Assembly (NCBI GenBank): GCA_963818695.1
Contig: CAWFTG010000009.1
Location: forward strand, 62,001-126,000
Length of the DNA stretch: 64,000 nt
Source: AP-15 sp963818695
Lineage (GTDB): Bacteria; Pseudomonadota; Alphaproteobacteria; ATCC43930; CGMCC-115725
Reading direction: 5' to 3'
Shown piece after piece: positions 53,756 through 62,436 of the stretch. The position numbers and the translations under genes were made by a program. Below the pieces are notes generated by a model. The model made no database searches and was not told where the DNA came from. It saw only the letters and a list, made by a program, of their open reading frames with translations. Numbering within the stretch: position 1 is the first letter of the stretch; each line of letters begins with the position of its first letter.

Positions 53756-54922
53756 ATGATGCGCGTCGCGCGACAAATCCCGCGGATGGGCTTTGCCCTG
53801 CTGACCGGCTGCCTGATCGTGACAATGCCGCCCGCGGGTCGAGCCGGGACCGAGGGAGCGCAGGGCCTCCTCGAAATGATCCACAAGCATGTCACCCGAA
53901 CCTCGACCGTGACGGATAATGGCGATCTCAATCCCTATGCGGTTGTCGTCGCTCCGGTCTCTGCCGGGAAAATTCAGAAGGACGATGTGCTCGTCGACAA
54001 TTTCAACAACCTATCGAACTTGCAAGGCACCGGGACGACAATCGTCGATTACAACCCGTCGACAAAGAAAACCACGCTGTTTGCGAAGCTACCCCAGAAC
54101 CTCCGGCAATGTCCCGGCGGGGTGGGTTTGACCACGGCGATGACAATGCTCAAGACTGGGTGGGTGATTGTCGGGAGTACGCCGAGCACCGACGGCACGA
54201 CGCGGACGCGGGGTGACGGCTGCCTGCTGGTGCTCGACCCCAACGGTCAGCTCGCGGCCACCTGGACCGGCCCGAATATCAACGGCCCTTGGGGCAATAT
54301 GGCGACGATCGACAACGGGACGACGGCGACCTTGTTCGTCAGCATGGCCGGCTTCGACATTCCCGGCCCCGAAGTTCGCGATCCCAATACTGGATATCCC
54401 GTAACGATCAACAAGGCGACTGTTCTGCGACTCTCGCTCTCGATCCCCGAGGGAAAGCCGCCGGTGATCACAAATCAGACGGTGATCGCCAATGGCTTCG
54501 GCGCGCGTGCCGACAAGGATGTCTTCATGCTCGGCCCCACCGGTCTGGCGCTTGCTGCCGACAGCACCCTCTATGTCTCGGATGCGGTCGGCAACCAGAT
54601 TGTCGCGATTGCGAATGCGACGACGCGCCGGGATAGCGCGGGCACGGGTCGAACGGTGACAAAGGACGGCCTCCTCAAGCGGCCGCTCGCACTCGCTATG
54701 ACTGCCGACGGCCATCTATTGGCCTGCAATGCGAAGAATGGGCAGCTCGTGGAAGTGGATCCCGCAACCGGAAAACAGCTCTACGCGCAGTGGATCGATA
54801 CAAACCAGGCCCAATCCCCTCCGGGCAATGGTGACTTGTTCGGTATCGCAATGACACCCGACCTCAAGGGCTTTTATTACGTCCAAGACGACGTGAACAC
54901 GTTGATGGAAGCCACCCGTTGA
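53756..54922 (+). CDS. Secreted beta-propeller-like protein
   Basis: A 388-residue exported protein. The N-terminus (MMRVARQIPRMGFALLTGCL) carries a signal peptide with a possible cleavage near GRAGTEGAQ. Repeated blocks with the NHL/SMP-30 style (GLALAADSTLYVSDAVGNQI and LALAMTADGHLLACNAKNG) suggest a beta-propeller. No catalytic motif is recognised; function is unknown. A different start at 53759 is possible. The last codons overlap the start of the DyP peroxidase (TTGA), which indicates translational coupling and a shared role. Confidence 0.7.
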   Translation: MMRVARQIPRMGFALLTGCLIVTMPPAGRAGTEGAQGLLEMIHKHVTRTSTVTDNGDLNPYAVVVAPVSAGKIQKDDVLVDNFNNLSNLQGTGTTIVDYNPSTKKTTLFAKLPQNLRQCPGGVGLTTAMTMLKTGWVIVGSTPSTDGTTRTRGDGCLLVLDPNGQLAATWTGPNINGPWGNMATIDNGTTATLFVSMAGFDIPGPEVRDPNTGYPVTINKATVLRLSLSIPEGKPPVITNQTVIANGFGARADKDVFMLGPTGLALAADSTLYVSDAVGNQIVAIANATTRRDSAGTGRTVTKDGLLKRPLALAMTADGHLLACNAKNGQLVEVDPATGKQLYAQWIDTNQAQSPPGNGDLFGIAMTPDLKGFYYVQDDVNTLMEATR

Positions 54923-56280
54923 CCCGAAGGCAGGACGACGAGGGCTTGCGGCCAAACCGCCGCCGTTTTCTCGCCGGCACGGCGGGACTCGTCGCCGCCA
55001 CTGGTTCCGCTTTTGGGGCCAGGGCGGCGCCTGGGCCTGACGATCACCCGGCCGCGGCAGTCCACGCAAGCCAGTTGGAGCCGTTTTGGGGATCGCATCA
55101 GGGCGGGATCGTGACGCCCACGCAAGCTCATACCTATTTCGCGGTTTTCGATCTCACGACGACGAAGCGCGAGGATGTCGTGAAGCTGTTGCGGGACTGG
55201 ACGGCTGCTGCCGCGCGGATGACGAGCGGATTGCCGATCGAGCCCTTTGAACAGAGCGAGGTCGACTACGCGCTCGACACAACTGTTACGACGACCACGA
55301 CCAGCGACGAACCCCCCACGACACTGGTTGCCGCGCCCGATACCGGCGAGACGGATGGCCTGCCAGCGGCGCGCCTGACATTGACCTTTGGCTTCGGAGC
55401 CGGATTATTTGTGAAGGACGAGGTTGATCGTTACGGCCTCGCAAAGCACCGACCCGAAGCTCTTGCCGACTTGCCGCACTTTGTCGGCGATCAGTTGGTG
55501 GAAGCGAGTACCGGTGGAGACCTGTCGGTGCAGGCCTGCGCCGACGATCCGCAGGTTGCCTTCCATGCCGTCCGGCAGCTCGCCCGCCTCGCCTCAGACG
55601 TGACGCAACTGCGTTGGGCGCAGACCGGCTTTCTGCCGGGCTTTGGCGCCAACCAGACGCCGCGCAATTTGATGGGGTTCAAGGACGGGACGAACAATCC
55701 GTCGATTGGCGATGCCGAGGCAATGGCCAAGCTCGTCTGGGTCGGTCCTGAGGGGCCTGACTGGATGCGCGGCGGCAGTTACCTCGTCGCACGGCGGATC
55801 CGCATCGCACTCGACCATTGGGACCGCACCAAACGAGAGTTCCAGGAACAGACAGTGGGCCGGCACAAGGTCTCTGGCGCGCCGCTGGGGATGAAAGGCG
55901 AATTCGAACCGCTGGATCTGGACGCCACGGACAAGGACGGCAAGCCCATCATCGCGGAAAACGCGCATGTCCGCCTCGCCGCCGCGGCAAGCAATGGCGG
56001 CGCACAGGTTCTGCGGCGGCCTTACTCCTATAATGACGGCGTGAATTTCACTGCCGAGCGCTGGCCGCCGTGGCGGCAAGGCATGGAATACGATGCGGGC
56101 CTGTTCTTCATCTGCTATCAGCGCGACCCGCGAACCGGCTTTATTAAGATATTCGAGAACATGTCGAAGTTCGACATGATGAACCAGTTCGTGACCCATG
56201 TCGGTGGCGGGCTTTTCGCCTGCCCCGCCGGGGTCCCCCAAGGCGAGTTCCTCGCGCAGCGCCTTTTCGAGACGGTATAA
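54919..56280 (+). CDS. efeB: DyP-type peroxidase, Tat-exported (EfeB-like)
   Basis: A 453-residue heme peroxidase of the DyP family, EfeB-like. The twin-arginine signal is RRRFLAGTAGLVAATGSAFG at residues about 13-32. The family motif GFKDGTNNP (with the GXXDG acid) is near residue 254, and later blocks REFQEQTVGRHKVSGAPLG, RRPYSYNDG and FICYQRDPRTGFI are typical. The TTG start at 54919 overlaps the previous stop. EfeB normally takes iron from heme with EfeU and EfeO; those partners are not in the window, but the Fur-like boxes fit an iron role. Confidence 0.85.
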   Translation: MTRRQDDEGLRPNRRRFLAGTAGLVAATGSAFGARAAPGPDDHPAAAVHASQLEPFWGSHQGGIVTPTQAHTYFAVFDLTTTKREDVVKLLRDWTAAAARMTSGLPIEPFEQSEVDYALDTTVTTTTTSDEPPTTLVAAPDTGETDGLPAARLTLTFGFGAGLFVKDEVDRYGLAKHRPEALADLPHFVGDQLVEASTGGDLSVQACADDPQVAFHAVRQLARLASDVTQLRWAQTGFLPGFGANQTPRNLMGFKDGTNNPSIGDAEAMAKLVWVGPEGPDWMRGGSYLVARRIRIALDHWDRTKREFQEQTVGRHKVSGAPLGMKGEFEPLDLDATDKDGKPIIAENAHVRLAAAASNGGAQVLRRPYSYNDGVNFTAERWPPWRQGMEYDAGLFFICYQRDPRTGFIKIFENMSKFDMMNQFVTHVGGGLFACPAGVPQGEFLAQRLFETV

Positions 56281-56283
56281 ACA

Positions 56284-57456
56284 TTATTCGCTGATATTGG
56301 CAAAATAGAGTTTGGGGTCGGCGGCGCGGATGTGGGCTTCTGGGAGACCCAGTTCGCGGCGCACGATATTGGTGCCTTCGACCAACGAGACGCATTTGTA
56401 ATAGGCGATGCGCCGCGAGAGGCCCTCGCGGCCGAAGCCGCAATCGGTCGTGATGACGAGCCGCTCGGGCGGGATGTATTCCAGCGCCTTGCGGATCAGT
56501 ACTGCGACGTGCTCGGCCGGCTCGACGACGGTGTTGCAGTGGTTGACGACGCCAATGCCGATCTTCTTGTCGGTTTTGTGCTTGGCGAAGAGCGGCAGGT
56601 CCTTGCCGTCATTGCTGGCGCATTCGAAGGTGACGACGTCGGCATTGAGCTGCAACAGATAGGGCAATGCGCGCTCGTAGCTCGGCACCTCCCAATAGAC
56701 CCGCTGCTGGTTGGGATTGCCCCAGCAGGTGTGCACCCAGATCTCGGCATCGACGCCGGCGAGCTGGCGGTTGAATGCCTCGGTCTGAAATTCGAGCTCG
56801 GCGTCGCTGCAGTCGGGCCGGGTCGTCAAGCCATGATGGCGCGGCTCCTCGACCTGGATCACCGGGCACCCCGCGTCGGCCAGTTCACGCAATTCGGCAT
56901 TCATGATGTCGCAGAGGTCGAGCACCATCGCCTTGTCGTCGACGTAGTGCTCGTTCCACAGCATGCTGGCCAATGCCGGCGCGCAGATCGCGCCGAATTT
57001 GACCGGGCGGTCGCTGAGGCGCTGCGCGATCTGCCACAACGCCGCGTATTCGAGCGGCCCGCGGCTGAGTTTGTGTTTGACGATCGCCGGCTGGTAGGCC
57101 TCCTGCACCTCCCACAGGATCTTGCCGGGGCGGATGTCGTGCCGCGCCATCCAGCCCTGCGAGGTGCTGCGGTGGCCCTTAATGCCGCCCAGGCGCTCGA
57201 TCGGGTAAAAGAACCACGATTTGCCGCCGACCGCGAGGTCGAAGCGGCTGTCGCCGTCGGTGACGATGTCGAGCCCGGCCGCCTCCTGTGCATTGATGAT
57301 CGCGGCGACCGCGTCGAGATACTGCTCGCGGAACAAGGAGTTGCCGAGCGCCGCCTTGAACGACCGCCCGGCGAGGCTCGCGTCGTACCATAGGGGGCGC
57401 GGATACGACCCAGTAATCGCGGTCGGCAATACCATGTCGCGGGTGGTCTTCAGCAT
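56284..57456 (-). CDS. MetE-like methyltransferase (cobalamin-independent methionine synthase family)
   Basis: A 390-residue protein of the UROD/MetE-like superfamily: a single beta8-alpha8 barrel like the C-terminal half of MetE. The zinc ligands appear as His and Cys in VHTCWGN and the late Cys in TTDCGFGRE, and the substrate region is VIQVEEPRHHG. Start ATG 57456 gives MLKTTRDMVLPTAITGSYPR. Without the MetE N-terminal half it may use another methyl donor or acceptor. A damaged partial copy lies at 51340-51795. It is convergent with the DyP gene, four bases beyond its stop. Confidence 0.82.
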   Translation of the reverse strand: MLKTTRDMVLPTAITGSYPRPLWYDASLAGRSFKAALGNSLFREQYLDAVAAIINAQEAAGLDIVTDGDSRFDLAVGGKSWFFYPIERLGGIKGHRSTSQGWMARHDIRPGKILWEVQEAYQPAIVKHKLSRGPLEYAALWQIAQRLSDRPVKFGAICAPALASMLWNEHYVDDKAMVLDLCDIMNAELRELADAGCPVIQVEEPRHHGLTTRPDCSDAELEFQTEAFNRQLAGVDAEIWVHTCWGNPNQQRVYWEVPSYERALPYLLQLNADVVTFECASNDGKDLPLFAKHKTDKKIGIGVVNHCNTVVEPAEHVAVLIRKALEYIPPERLVITTDCGFGREGLSRRIAYYKCVSLVEGTNIVRRELGLPEAHIRAADPKLYFANISE

Positions 57457-57469
57457 TGCCGGCTATCCC

Positions 57470-57590
57470 TCTGCTCGTCATACCCGCGAAAGCGGGTATC
57501 CAGCCCGGGCGCCTATCCTCGGCCCCCTGTTCGAGCCAGGGGCAAGCTCTGGACTCCCGCTTGCGCGCGAGCGACGATAATACAAACACG
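57470..57590. repeat. Intergenic REP-like palindrome pair
   Basis: A hairpin CATACCCGCGAAAGCGGGTATCC (57477-57499) and a second half-like arm CTCTGGACTCCCGCTTGCGCG (57548-57568) with a spacer. This is the same alphaproteobacterial repeat family as that at 50265-50355. It separates the divergent MetE-like and SDR genes and thus lies in their promoter region. Confidence 0.55.
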
Positions 57591-57602
57591 GAGGCGGGGC
57601 CT

Positions 57603-58571
57603 ATGAAGGATTTCGCAGGGAAGATCGCGGTTGTGACCGGCGGCGGCTCGGGCATGGGGCGCGAGCTCGTCCGTCAGCTGGCTGCGGAAGACTGCAATAT
57701 CGCGATGTGCGATGTCTCCGAAGAGGGGATGGCGGAAACCCGGCGGCTGTGCGAGGCGGCAGCGCTGCCGCAAGGGTTGCGCGTCACGGCGCATCTCGCC
57801 GACGTGTCCGACGAGGCGCAGGTCGAGCGATTTCGCGACGAGGTCGCGCAGCGTCACGGCACCGACAAGATCCATCTGCTCTTCAACAATGCCGGTATCG
57901 GCGGCGGCGGCAGCATGTTCGCGCATCGCCGCGAGGAGTGGGAAAGGACGTTCAATGTGTGCTGGGGCGGCGTCTACAACTGCACCCGCACCTTCCTGCC
58001 GATGCTGCAGAAGGCGGAGGAAGGCCACATAATTAACACCAGCAGCGTCAACGGTTTCTGGGCATCGGTCGGGCCACACCTGCCGCATACCGCCTATTCG
58101 GCGGCAAAGTTCGCGGTGAAAGGCTTCACCGAGGCGCTGATCACCGATCTGCGGATCAACGCGCCCCACATCAAATGCTCGGTCGTAATGCCCGGCCATA
58201 TCGGTACCTCGATCCCGCTCAACTCGCGCAAGATTCAAAGCGGCAACCTGTCCGGAGAGATCGATGCGAGGCAGATTGCTCAAGCGCGGGCGCGCATCGC
58301 CTCGATGGGCCGAGACGTGTCGAGCCTGTCGGATGACGACATTCGGAAGATGGTGGCCGAGCGCGAGCGCCGGTTTCGCGAGGACGCGCCGACGAGCGCG
58401 GCCGAGGCGGCGACAATCATTCTCGACGGGGTCAAGGCCGACAAATGGCGCATTCTGGTCGGCAACGACGCGCACCAGATCGATGAACTGGTCCGGCAGT
58501 CCCCGGAGAGTGCCTACGAACTCGACTTCTTCGAGAGCCTTGCCGCCAAAGCCGGCTGGCGTATCCCGTGA
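57603..58571 (+). CDS. Short-chain dehydrogenase/reductase
   Basis: A 322-residue classical SDR with the cofactor loop TGGGSGMG (residues 12-19), NNAGIGGGG, the Ser in INTSSVNGF and the Tyr/Lys pair in HTAYSAAKFAVKG. The C-terminal extension (about 60 residues past the usual end) contains ERERRFREDAPTSAAEAATI and a helical tail. The start ATG 57603 follows GGAGGCGGGG. Substrate unknown; relatives with such tails act on cyclic alcohols, sterols or hydroxyacyl compounds. It is convergent with the zinc alcohol dehydrogenase; only three bases separate the stops. Confidence 0.87.
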   Translation: MKDFAGKIAVVTGGGSGMGRELVRQLAAEDCNIAMCDVSEEGMAETRRLCEAAALPQGLRVTAHLADVSDEAQVERFRDEVAQRHGTDKIHLLFNNAGIGGGGSMFAHRREEWERTFNVCWGGVYNCTRTFLPMLQKAEEGHIINTSSVNGFWASVGPHLPHTAYSAAKFAVKGFTEALITDLRINAPHIKCSVVMPGHIGTSIPLNSRKIQSGNLSGEIDARQIAQARARIASMGRDVSSLSDDDIRKMVAERERRFREDAPTSAAEAATIILDGVKADKWRILVGNDAHQIDELVRQSPESAYELDFFESLAAKAGWRIP

Positions 58572-58574
58572 TCG

Positions 58575-59672
58575 CTAATCGAACGTCAACACCGTGCGGG
58601 CGACTTCGCCGGCTTTCATCGCGCGGAAGGCTTCGTTGATGTCGGAAAGGCGGCCACGCTTGGTGACCATCGAGTCGAGATCAAGCCGGCCCTGGCGGTA
58701 GAAGTCGAGATAGAGCGGGATGTCGTAGCGGAAGCGGTTGGAGCCCATGCGCGAGGTCTGCACCTTGCACTCCGGACGGATCGCCATCCACGGGAACTCG
58801 ATTATCGCGTCCGGCGGCAAAACGCCAACGATTGTCGCCGTGCCGCGGATCGCCAGGCTCTCGATCGCCTGCCGCACCAGCTTGGCGTTGCCGACCGCCT
58901 CGAAGGCATGATCGACGCCGGCGCCGCCGGTCAGTGCGCGCACCGCCTTCACCGGCTCGTCCTCGGCGCTGTTGACGAAATCGGTCGCGCCGGCGCGTGT
59001 CGCCATCTCCCGCTTCGCGTCGAACATGTCGACGCCGATGATCCGCCGCGCGCCGCCGATCCGGGCGCCCTGGATGATCGACAGCCCGACGCCGCCGCAA
59101 CCGAACACCGCGACGGTCTGTCCCGCCTCGAGACCCGAGCTGCGCAATGCCGCGCCAACGCCGGTCAACACGCCGCAGCCGACCAGCGCCGCGCGGTCGA
59201 GCGGCAATTCGGGATCGATCTTCACGAGCGAATTCTCGTGCAGCAGCATCTTCTCGGCATAGCTCGAAATACCGATGAACTGGCGAAGCGGCTGTCCCTT
59301 CTGCGAGAGCCGCGGGGCGGCATTGTCGGGCCGCGTGACGATCCCGCCGGTGCACAGATTGGGGTGGCCCGAGAGGCATTGCGGGCAATTGCCGCAAAAA
59401 CCCGAAAGGCAAGCCACCACGTGATCCCCGCGCTTGACCGTGGTCACATCGGCGCCGACCGCCTCGACGACACCGGCGCCTTCATGGCCGAGCACGATCG
59501 GCCGGTCGAGCGGGAACCTCCCGACCCCGTCGACGACGTGCAGGTCGCTGTGGCAGACGCCGGTGGCCACGGTGCGGACCAGCACCTCGCGCCGCGCTGG
59601 TTGGTCAATTTCCACCGCTTCTATCGTGAGCGGCTCGTGCACCTTGCGAAAGACCGCGGCTTCGATTTCCAA
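58575..59672 (-). CDS. Zinc-dependent alcohol dehydrogenase
   Basis: A 365-residue medium-chain alcohol dehydrogenase. Catalytic zinc ligands are in GVCHSDLH and GHEGAGVVE; the structural zinc has four cysteines in CGNCPQCLSGHPNLC. The coenzyme motif GCGGVGLSIIQGARIGGA follows near residue 195. It has the class III/NDMA-type look but lacks clear formaldehyde-specific features. TTG 59672 has a GGGAGG site 8 bases upstream and is preferred; GTG 59690 would add six residues. It may act with the adjacent SDR on one alcohol. Confidence 0.86.
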   Translation of the reverse strand: MEIEAAVFRKVHEPLTIEAVEIDQPARREVLVRTVATGVCHSDLHVVDGVGRFPLDRPIVLGHEGAGVVEAVGADVTTVKRGDHVVACLSGFCGNCPQCLSGHPNLCTGGIVTRPDNAAPRLSQKGQPLRQFIGISSYAEKMLLHENSLVKIDPELPLDRAALVGCGVLTGVGAALRSSGLEAGQTVAVFGCGGVGLSIIQGARIGGARRIIGVDMFDAKREMATRAGATDFVNSAEDEPVKAVRALTGGAGVDHAFEAVGNAKLVRQAIESLAIRGTATIVGVLPPDAIIEFPWMAIRPECKVQTSRMGSNRFRYDIPLYLDFYRQGRLDLDSMVTKRGRLSDINEAFRAMKAGEVARTVLTFD

Positions 59673-59748
59673 ACTTTCCTCCCTCTCCACCCGTCGCCCC
59701 CGCGAAAGAGGCTGTCAACAAATTGGCCAATCCGGCTGTAGTGAGGTA

Positions 59749-59864
59749 GTGCGTGCTTCGAGACGCGCCCTGCGGGCGCTCCTCAGCATGAGGTAATTCC
59801 TTATTGGCATTAAGAAAATCCTCACCCTGAGGAGGCCGCAAAGCGGCCGTCTCGAAGGACGCAC
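59749..59864. repeat. Long inverted repeat with 26-base loop
   Basis: Arms of 45 bases (59749-59793 and 59820-59864), starting GTGCGTGCTTCGAGACG and ending CGTCTCGAAGGACGCAC, pair with few mismatches; the loop is AT-rich. Within each arm a smaller stem (GCCCTGCGGGC, GGCCGCAAAGCGGCC) can form. This is the palindromic element common in Bradyrhizobium-like and Rhodospirillales genomes. It sits upstream of the alcohol dehydrogenase and downstream of the F420 operon. The rest of 59673-59954 shows no gene. Confidence 0.75.
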
Positions 59865-59954
59865 GATGCCGATCCAGCTATATCGCCGATTACCTTCTTG
59901 CGCGGGAATGACGAGAAGCTGGTGAAATTTCGAGCTTCATTTGGGCTGAGGTGG

Positions 59955-61164
59955 TCAGTCTGCGGCGGCGCTCTGCTCGTGGCGCTCATAGCGCCGCGCC
60001 GGGGTGTTGATTGGCTCAAGGAGCGGTGCGGCTCCGAACGCGGCGGCTTTCCGCTCGGCGGGCGCATTGGCGTAAAGCGTCGTGCGCTGGCGTGGTTCGC
60101 GCCCTAATGAGCGGATCAATTCCTCCATGCTCTCGGGCGGCATCTCTTGGCCGTGCACCGCGCCGGCGGCGCGGGTGATGCTCTCGTTCATCAAGGTGCC
60201 GCCGAGATCGTTGGCGCCCGCCCTCAGAGCACGCAGCGGCGCCGCCGCTACCCATCTTGACCCAGGAGGTCTGGATGTTGGTGATGACCGGGTGCAGTAC
60301 GAGGCGCGCAACGGCGTGCATCAGCACCGCCTCGCGGTAGGTCGGGCCGCGGCGGGCGCGGCCTTTCAGATAAATGGGTGTCTCCATCGGCACAAAGGGC
60401 AACGGCACGAACTCGGTGAAACCGCCGGTCCGTGCCTGCAAACGCGCGGATGCGAAGAAGGTGCCGCGCCCAGTGCTCGTAACGGTCGACATGGCCATAC
60501 ATGATCGTGACGGTACTGCGCAGCCCGACGGCGTGTGCGGCCTCCATGACTTCGAGCCATTGGCCGGTCTTGATCTTGTCGGGGCAGATCACCGCGCGGA
60601 CTTCGTCGTCGAGGATCTCGGCCGCGGTGCCGGGCAGCGAGCTCAGCCCTGCCGTCCTTCAGCTCGCGCAGGAAATCGGGGACCGTACGGCCGAGCGTCT
60701 TGGCGCCTTGCCAGATTTCGAGCGGCGAGAAGGCGTGGATGTGGATGTCGGGCACCGCTTCTTTGATTGCCCGGCAGACTGCGAGATAGGTGGCGCCGGT
60801 GTATTCCGGATGGATGCCGCCCTGCAGGCATACCTCGGTCGCGCCGCGGCCCCAAGCTTCCTCGACCCGCCGCTGGATCTCGGGGATATCGAGGTTGTAG
60901 GGCCGGCCGCGCAGGTTTTCGCTGAGCTTCCCCTTCGAGAACGCGCAGAACTGGCAGCGGAAATAGCAGATGTTGGTGTAGTTGATGTTACGGGTCACGA
61001 CGTAGCTGACCGTGTCCCCATTGACCCTTTGCCGCAGCTCGTCGGCTGCCCGGCACACCGCATCGAAATTCCTCCCTGCGCGCCGCGAAGAGGCGGACGA
61101 TGTCAGCCTCGCCGAGCATTTCGCCGGCGGATGCCCGATCGAGAAGGGCGGACGAGCATGCCCC
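59955..61164 (-). pseudogene. cofH: FO synthase CofH part, four frame breaks
   Basis: CofH joins the tyrosine-derived radical to the pyrimidine substrate during coenzyme F420 chromophore (FO) synthesis; it is a radical SAM enzyme. The signature NYTNICYFRCQFCAFSKGK has the three cluster cysteines in C-x3-C-x2-C. The sequence runs LLDRASAGEMLGEADIVRLF, then FDAVCRAADELRQRVNGD, EVCLQGGIHPEYTG, ICPDKIKTGQWLEVMEAAHA, RTGGFTEFVPLPFVPMETPI and LGGTLMNESITRAAGA. Frame changes fall near 61068, 60651, 60441 and 60247, each a surplus base. The N-terminus is in the cofG frame directly after the cofG stop, which suggests a fused FbiC. Confidence 0.8.
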
Positions 61165-61244
61165 TCACCCACCCGCCCTGTGCGCTGGGCCCCCCTCTCC
61201 CGCAATGCGGGAGAGGGTGCCGAGCGGAGCGAGGCGGGTGAGGG
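61162..61244. repeat. Nested palindrome at the cofG/cofH junction
   Basis: The outer arms CCCTCACCCACCCGCC and GGCGGGTGAGGG enclose an inner hairpin CCCTCTCCCGCAATGCGGGAGAGGG (61193-61217). It supplies the last about 26 codons of cofG and its stop (61165-61167). It is of the same C-rich family as 39184-39247 and is normally intergenic, so here it looks like an insertion within a coding linker. Confidence 0.7.
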
Positions 61245-62436
61245 TCGGCGGTCCGGTACCGGCGCCGGCGACCCAATCATCGGTGCGGGCAAGGCCTTGC
61301 GCATCGATGGCGCGAAGCGCCGAGGGGCGCAGCGCGGGGTCGAGCCAGCGCTCGGGAGCGCGCGCGTAAGCCGGGTAAATCGCCAGCCGCTCGACCAGCA
61401 ATTTGCCGGCTGCGGCAGTCTGCTTGGCCAGCCGGTCGAGCGCCGGCCACGGCCTCTCTGGGTTGACATGATCCGGGGTGACCGGCGACACGCCGCCCCA
61501 ATCGTTGATCCCGGCCGCGATCATCTCGGCGAGCGCGCCCGGGTTCAGGTTGGGCGGCGCCTGGATGTTCATCTCCGGACCGAAGATCAGCCGCGCGACG
61601 GCGATCGTCCAGAGATGGTCGGCGAGATCTGGCTCCGGCGCGTGCGCCATGCGGGTACCGGGCTTGGCGCGGAAGTTCTGGATGATGATTTCCTGCAAGT
61701 GGCCGTAGCGCTCGTGCAGGTCACGCAACGCCAGAAGCAACTCGATGCGCTCGCGCCGGGTCTCGCCGATGCCGATCAGGATGCCGGTGGTGAATGGCAC
61801 GGCCGCCTCGCCGGCGGCGCGGATGGTTTCGAGACGCAGCGCCGGGTGCTTGTCCGGAGAGCCGAAATGCGGCCCGCCGCGGCGGCGCAGCCGCTCGGCG
61901 GCGCTCTCCAGCATGATCCCCTGCGAGACCGACACCGCGCGCAACCGATCGATGTCGGCGGGGGTCATCACCCCTGGGTTGAGATGCGGCAACAGCCCCG
62001 TCTCACGCAAGACCAGCTCCGCCATCTCCGCGAGGTAGGAGAGGGTAGTCTCGTGACCGAGCCGCCCCAGCGCTTCGCGCGCCGCCCCGTAGCGCAGCTC
62101 GGGCTTGTCGCCCAAGGTGAACAATGCCTCGCGGCAGCCGGCGCGCGCTCCGGCGCGGGCGATCTCGAGCACCTCCTCGGCGCCAAGATAGGCAGGCTCG
62201 CCGGGGCGCGGCGGATGGGCAAAGGTGCAGTAGTGGCAGACGTCCCGGCACAGCTGGGTCAGCGGGATGAATACCTTGCGCGAATACGACACGAGGCCGC
62301 CATGCGCCTTGTCGCGCAGCGCCGCTGCTACGCTCATCAGCGGCTGCAGATCAGAGCAATCGGCAAGCCCCAGCGCCTCGGCCGTCGACAGACGCCGCCC
62401 GTCCTCGACACTCGACAAGATCTCGTCGGTGGTCAT
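61165..62436 (-). CDS. cofG: FO synthase CofG part (7,8-didemethyl-8-hydroxy-5-deazariboflavin synthase)
   Basis: A 423-residue radical SAM protein that abstracts a hydrogen in the first half of FO formation. The cluster motif is CRDVCHYCTF (C-x3-C-x2-C), with VFIPLTQLC before it. Other blocks are GCREALFTLGDKPELRYGAA, PHLNPGVMTPADI, GGPHFGSPDKHPALRLETI and AGINDWGGVSPVTPDHVNPE. The ATG 62436 overlaps the cofC stop (ATGA). The last 26 residues are encoded by a palindromic repeat, so the native end is lost or the gene was once fused with cofH. Confidence 0.92.
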   Translation of the reverse strand: MTTDEILSSVEDGRRLSTAEALGLADCSDLQPLMSVAAALRDKAHGGLVSYSRKVFIPLTQLCRDVCHYCTFAHPPRPGEPAYLGAEEVLEIARAGARAGCREALFTLGDKPELRYGAAREALGRLGHETTLSYLAEMAELVLRETGLLPHLNPGVMTPADIDRLRAVSVSQGIMLESAAERLRRRGGPHFGSPDKHPALRLETIRAAGEAAVPFTTGILIGIGETRRERIELLLALRDLHERYGHLQEIIIQNFRAKPGTRMAHAPEPDLADHLWTIAVARLIFGPEMNIQAPPNLNPGALAEMIAAGINDWGGVSPVTPDHVNPERPWPALDRLAKQTAAAGKLLVERLAIYPAYARAPERWLDPALRPSALRAIDAQGLARTDDWVAGAGTGPPTLTRLAPLGTLSRIAGEGGPAHRAGG

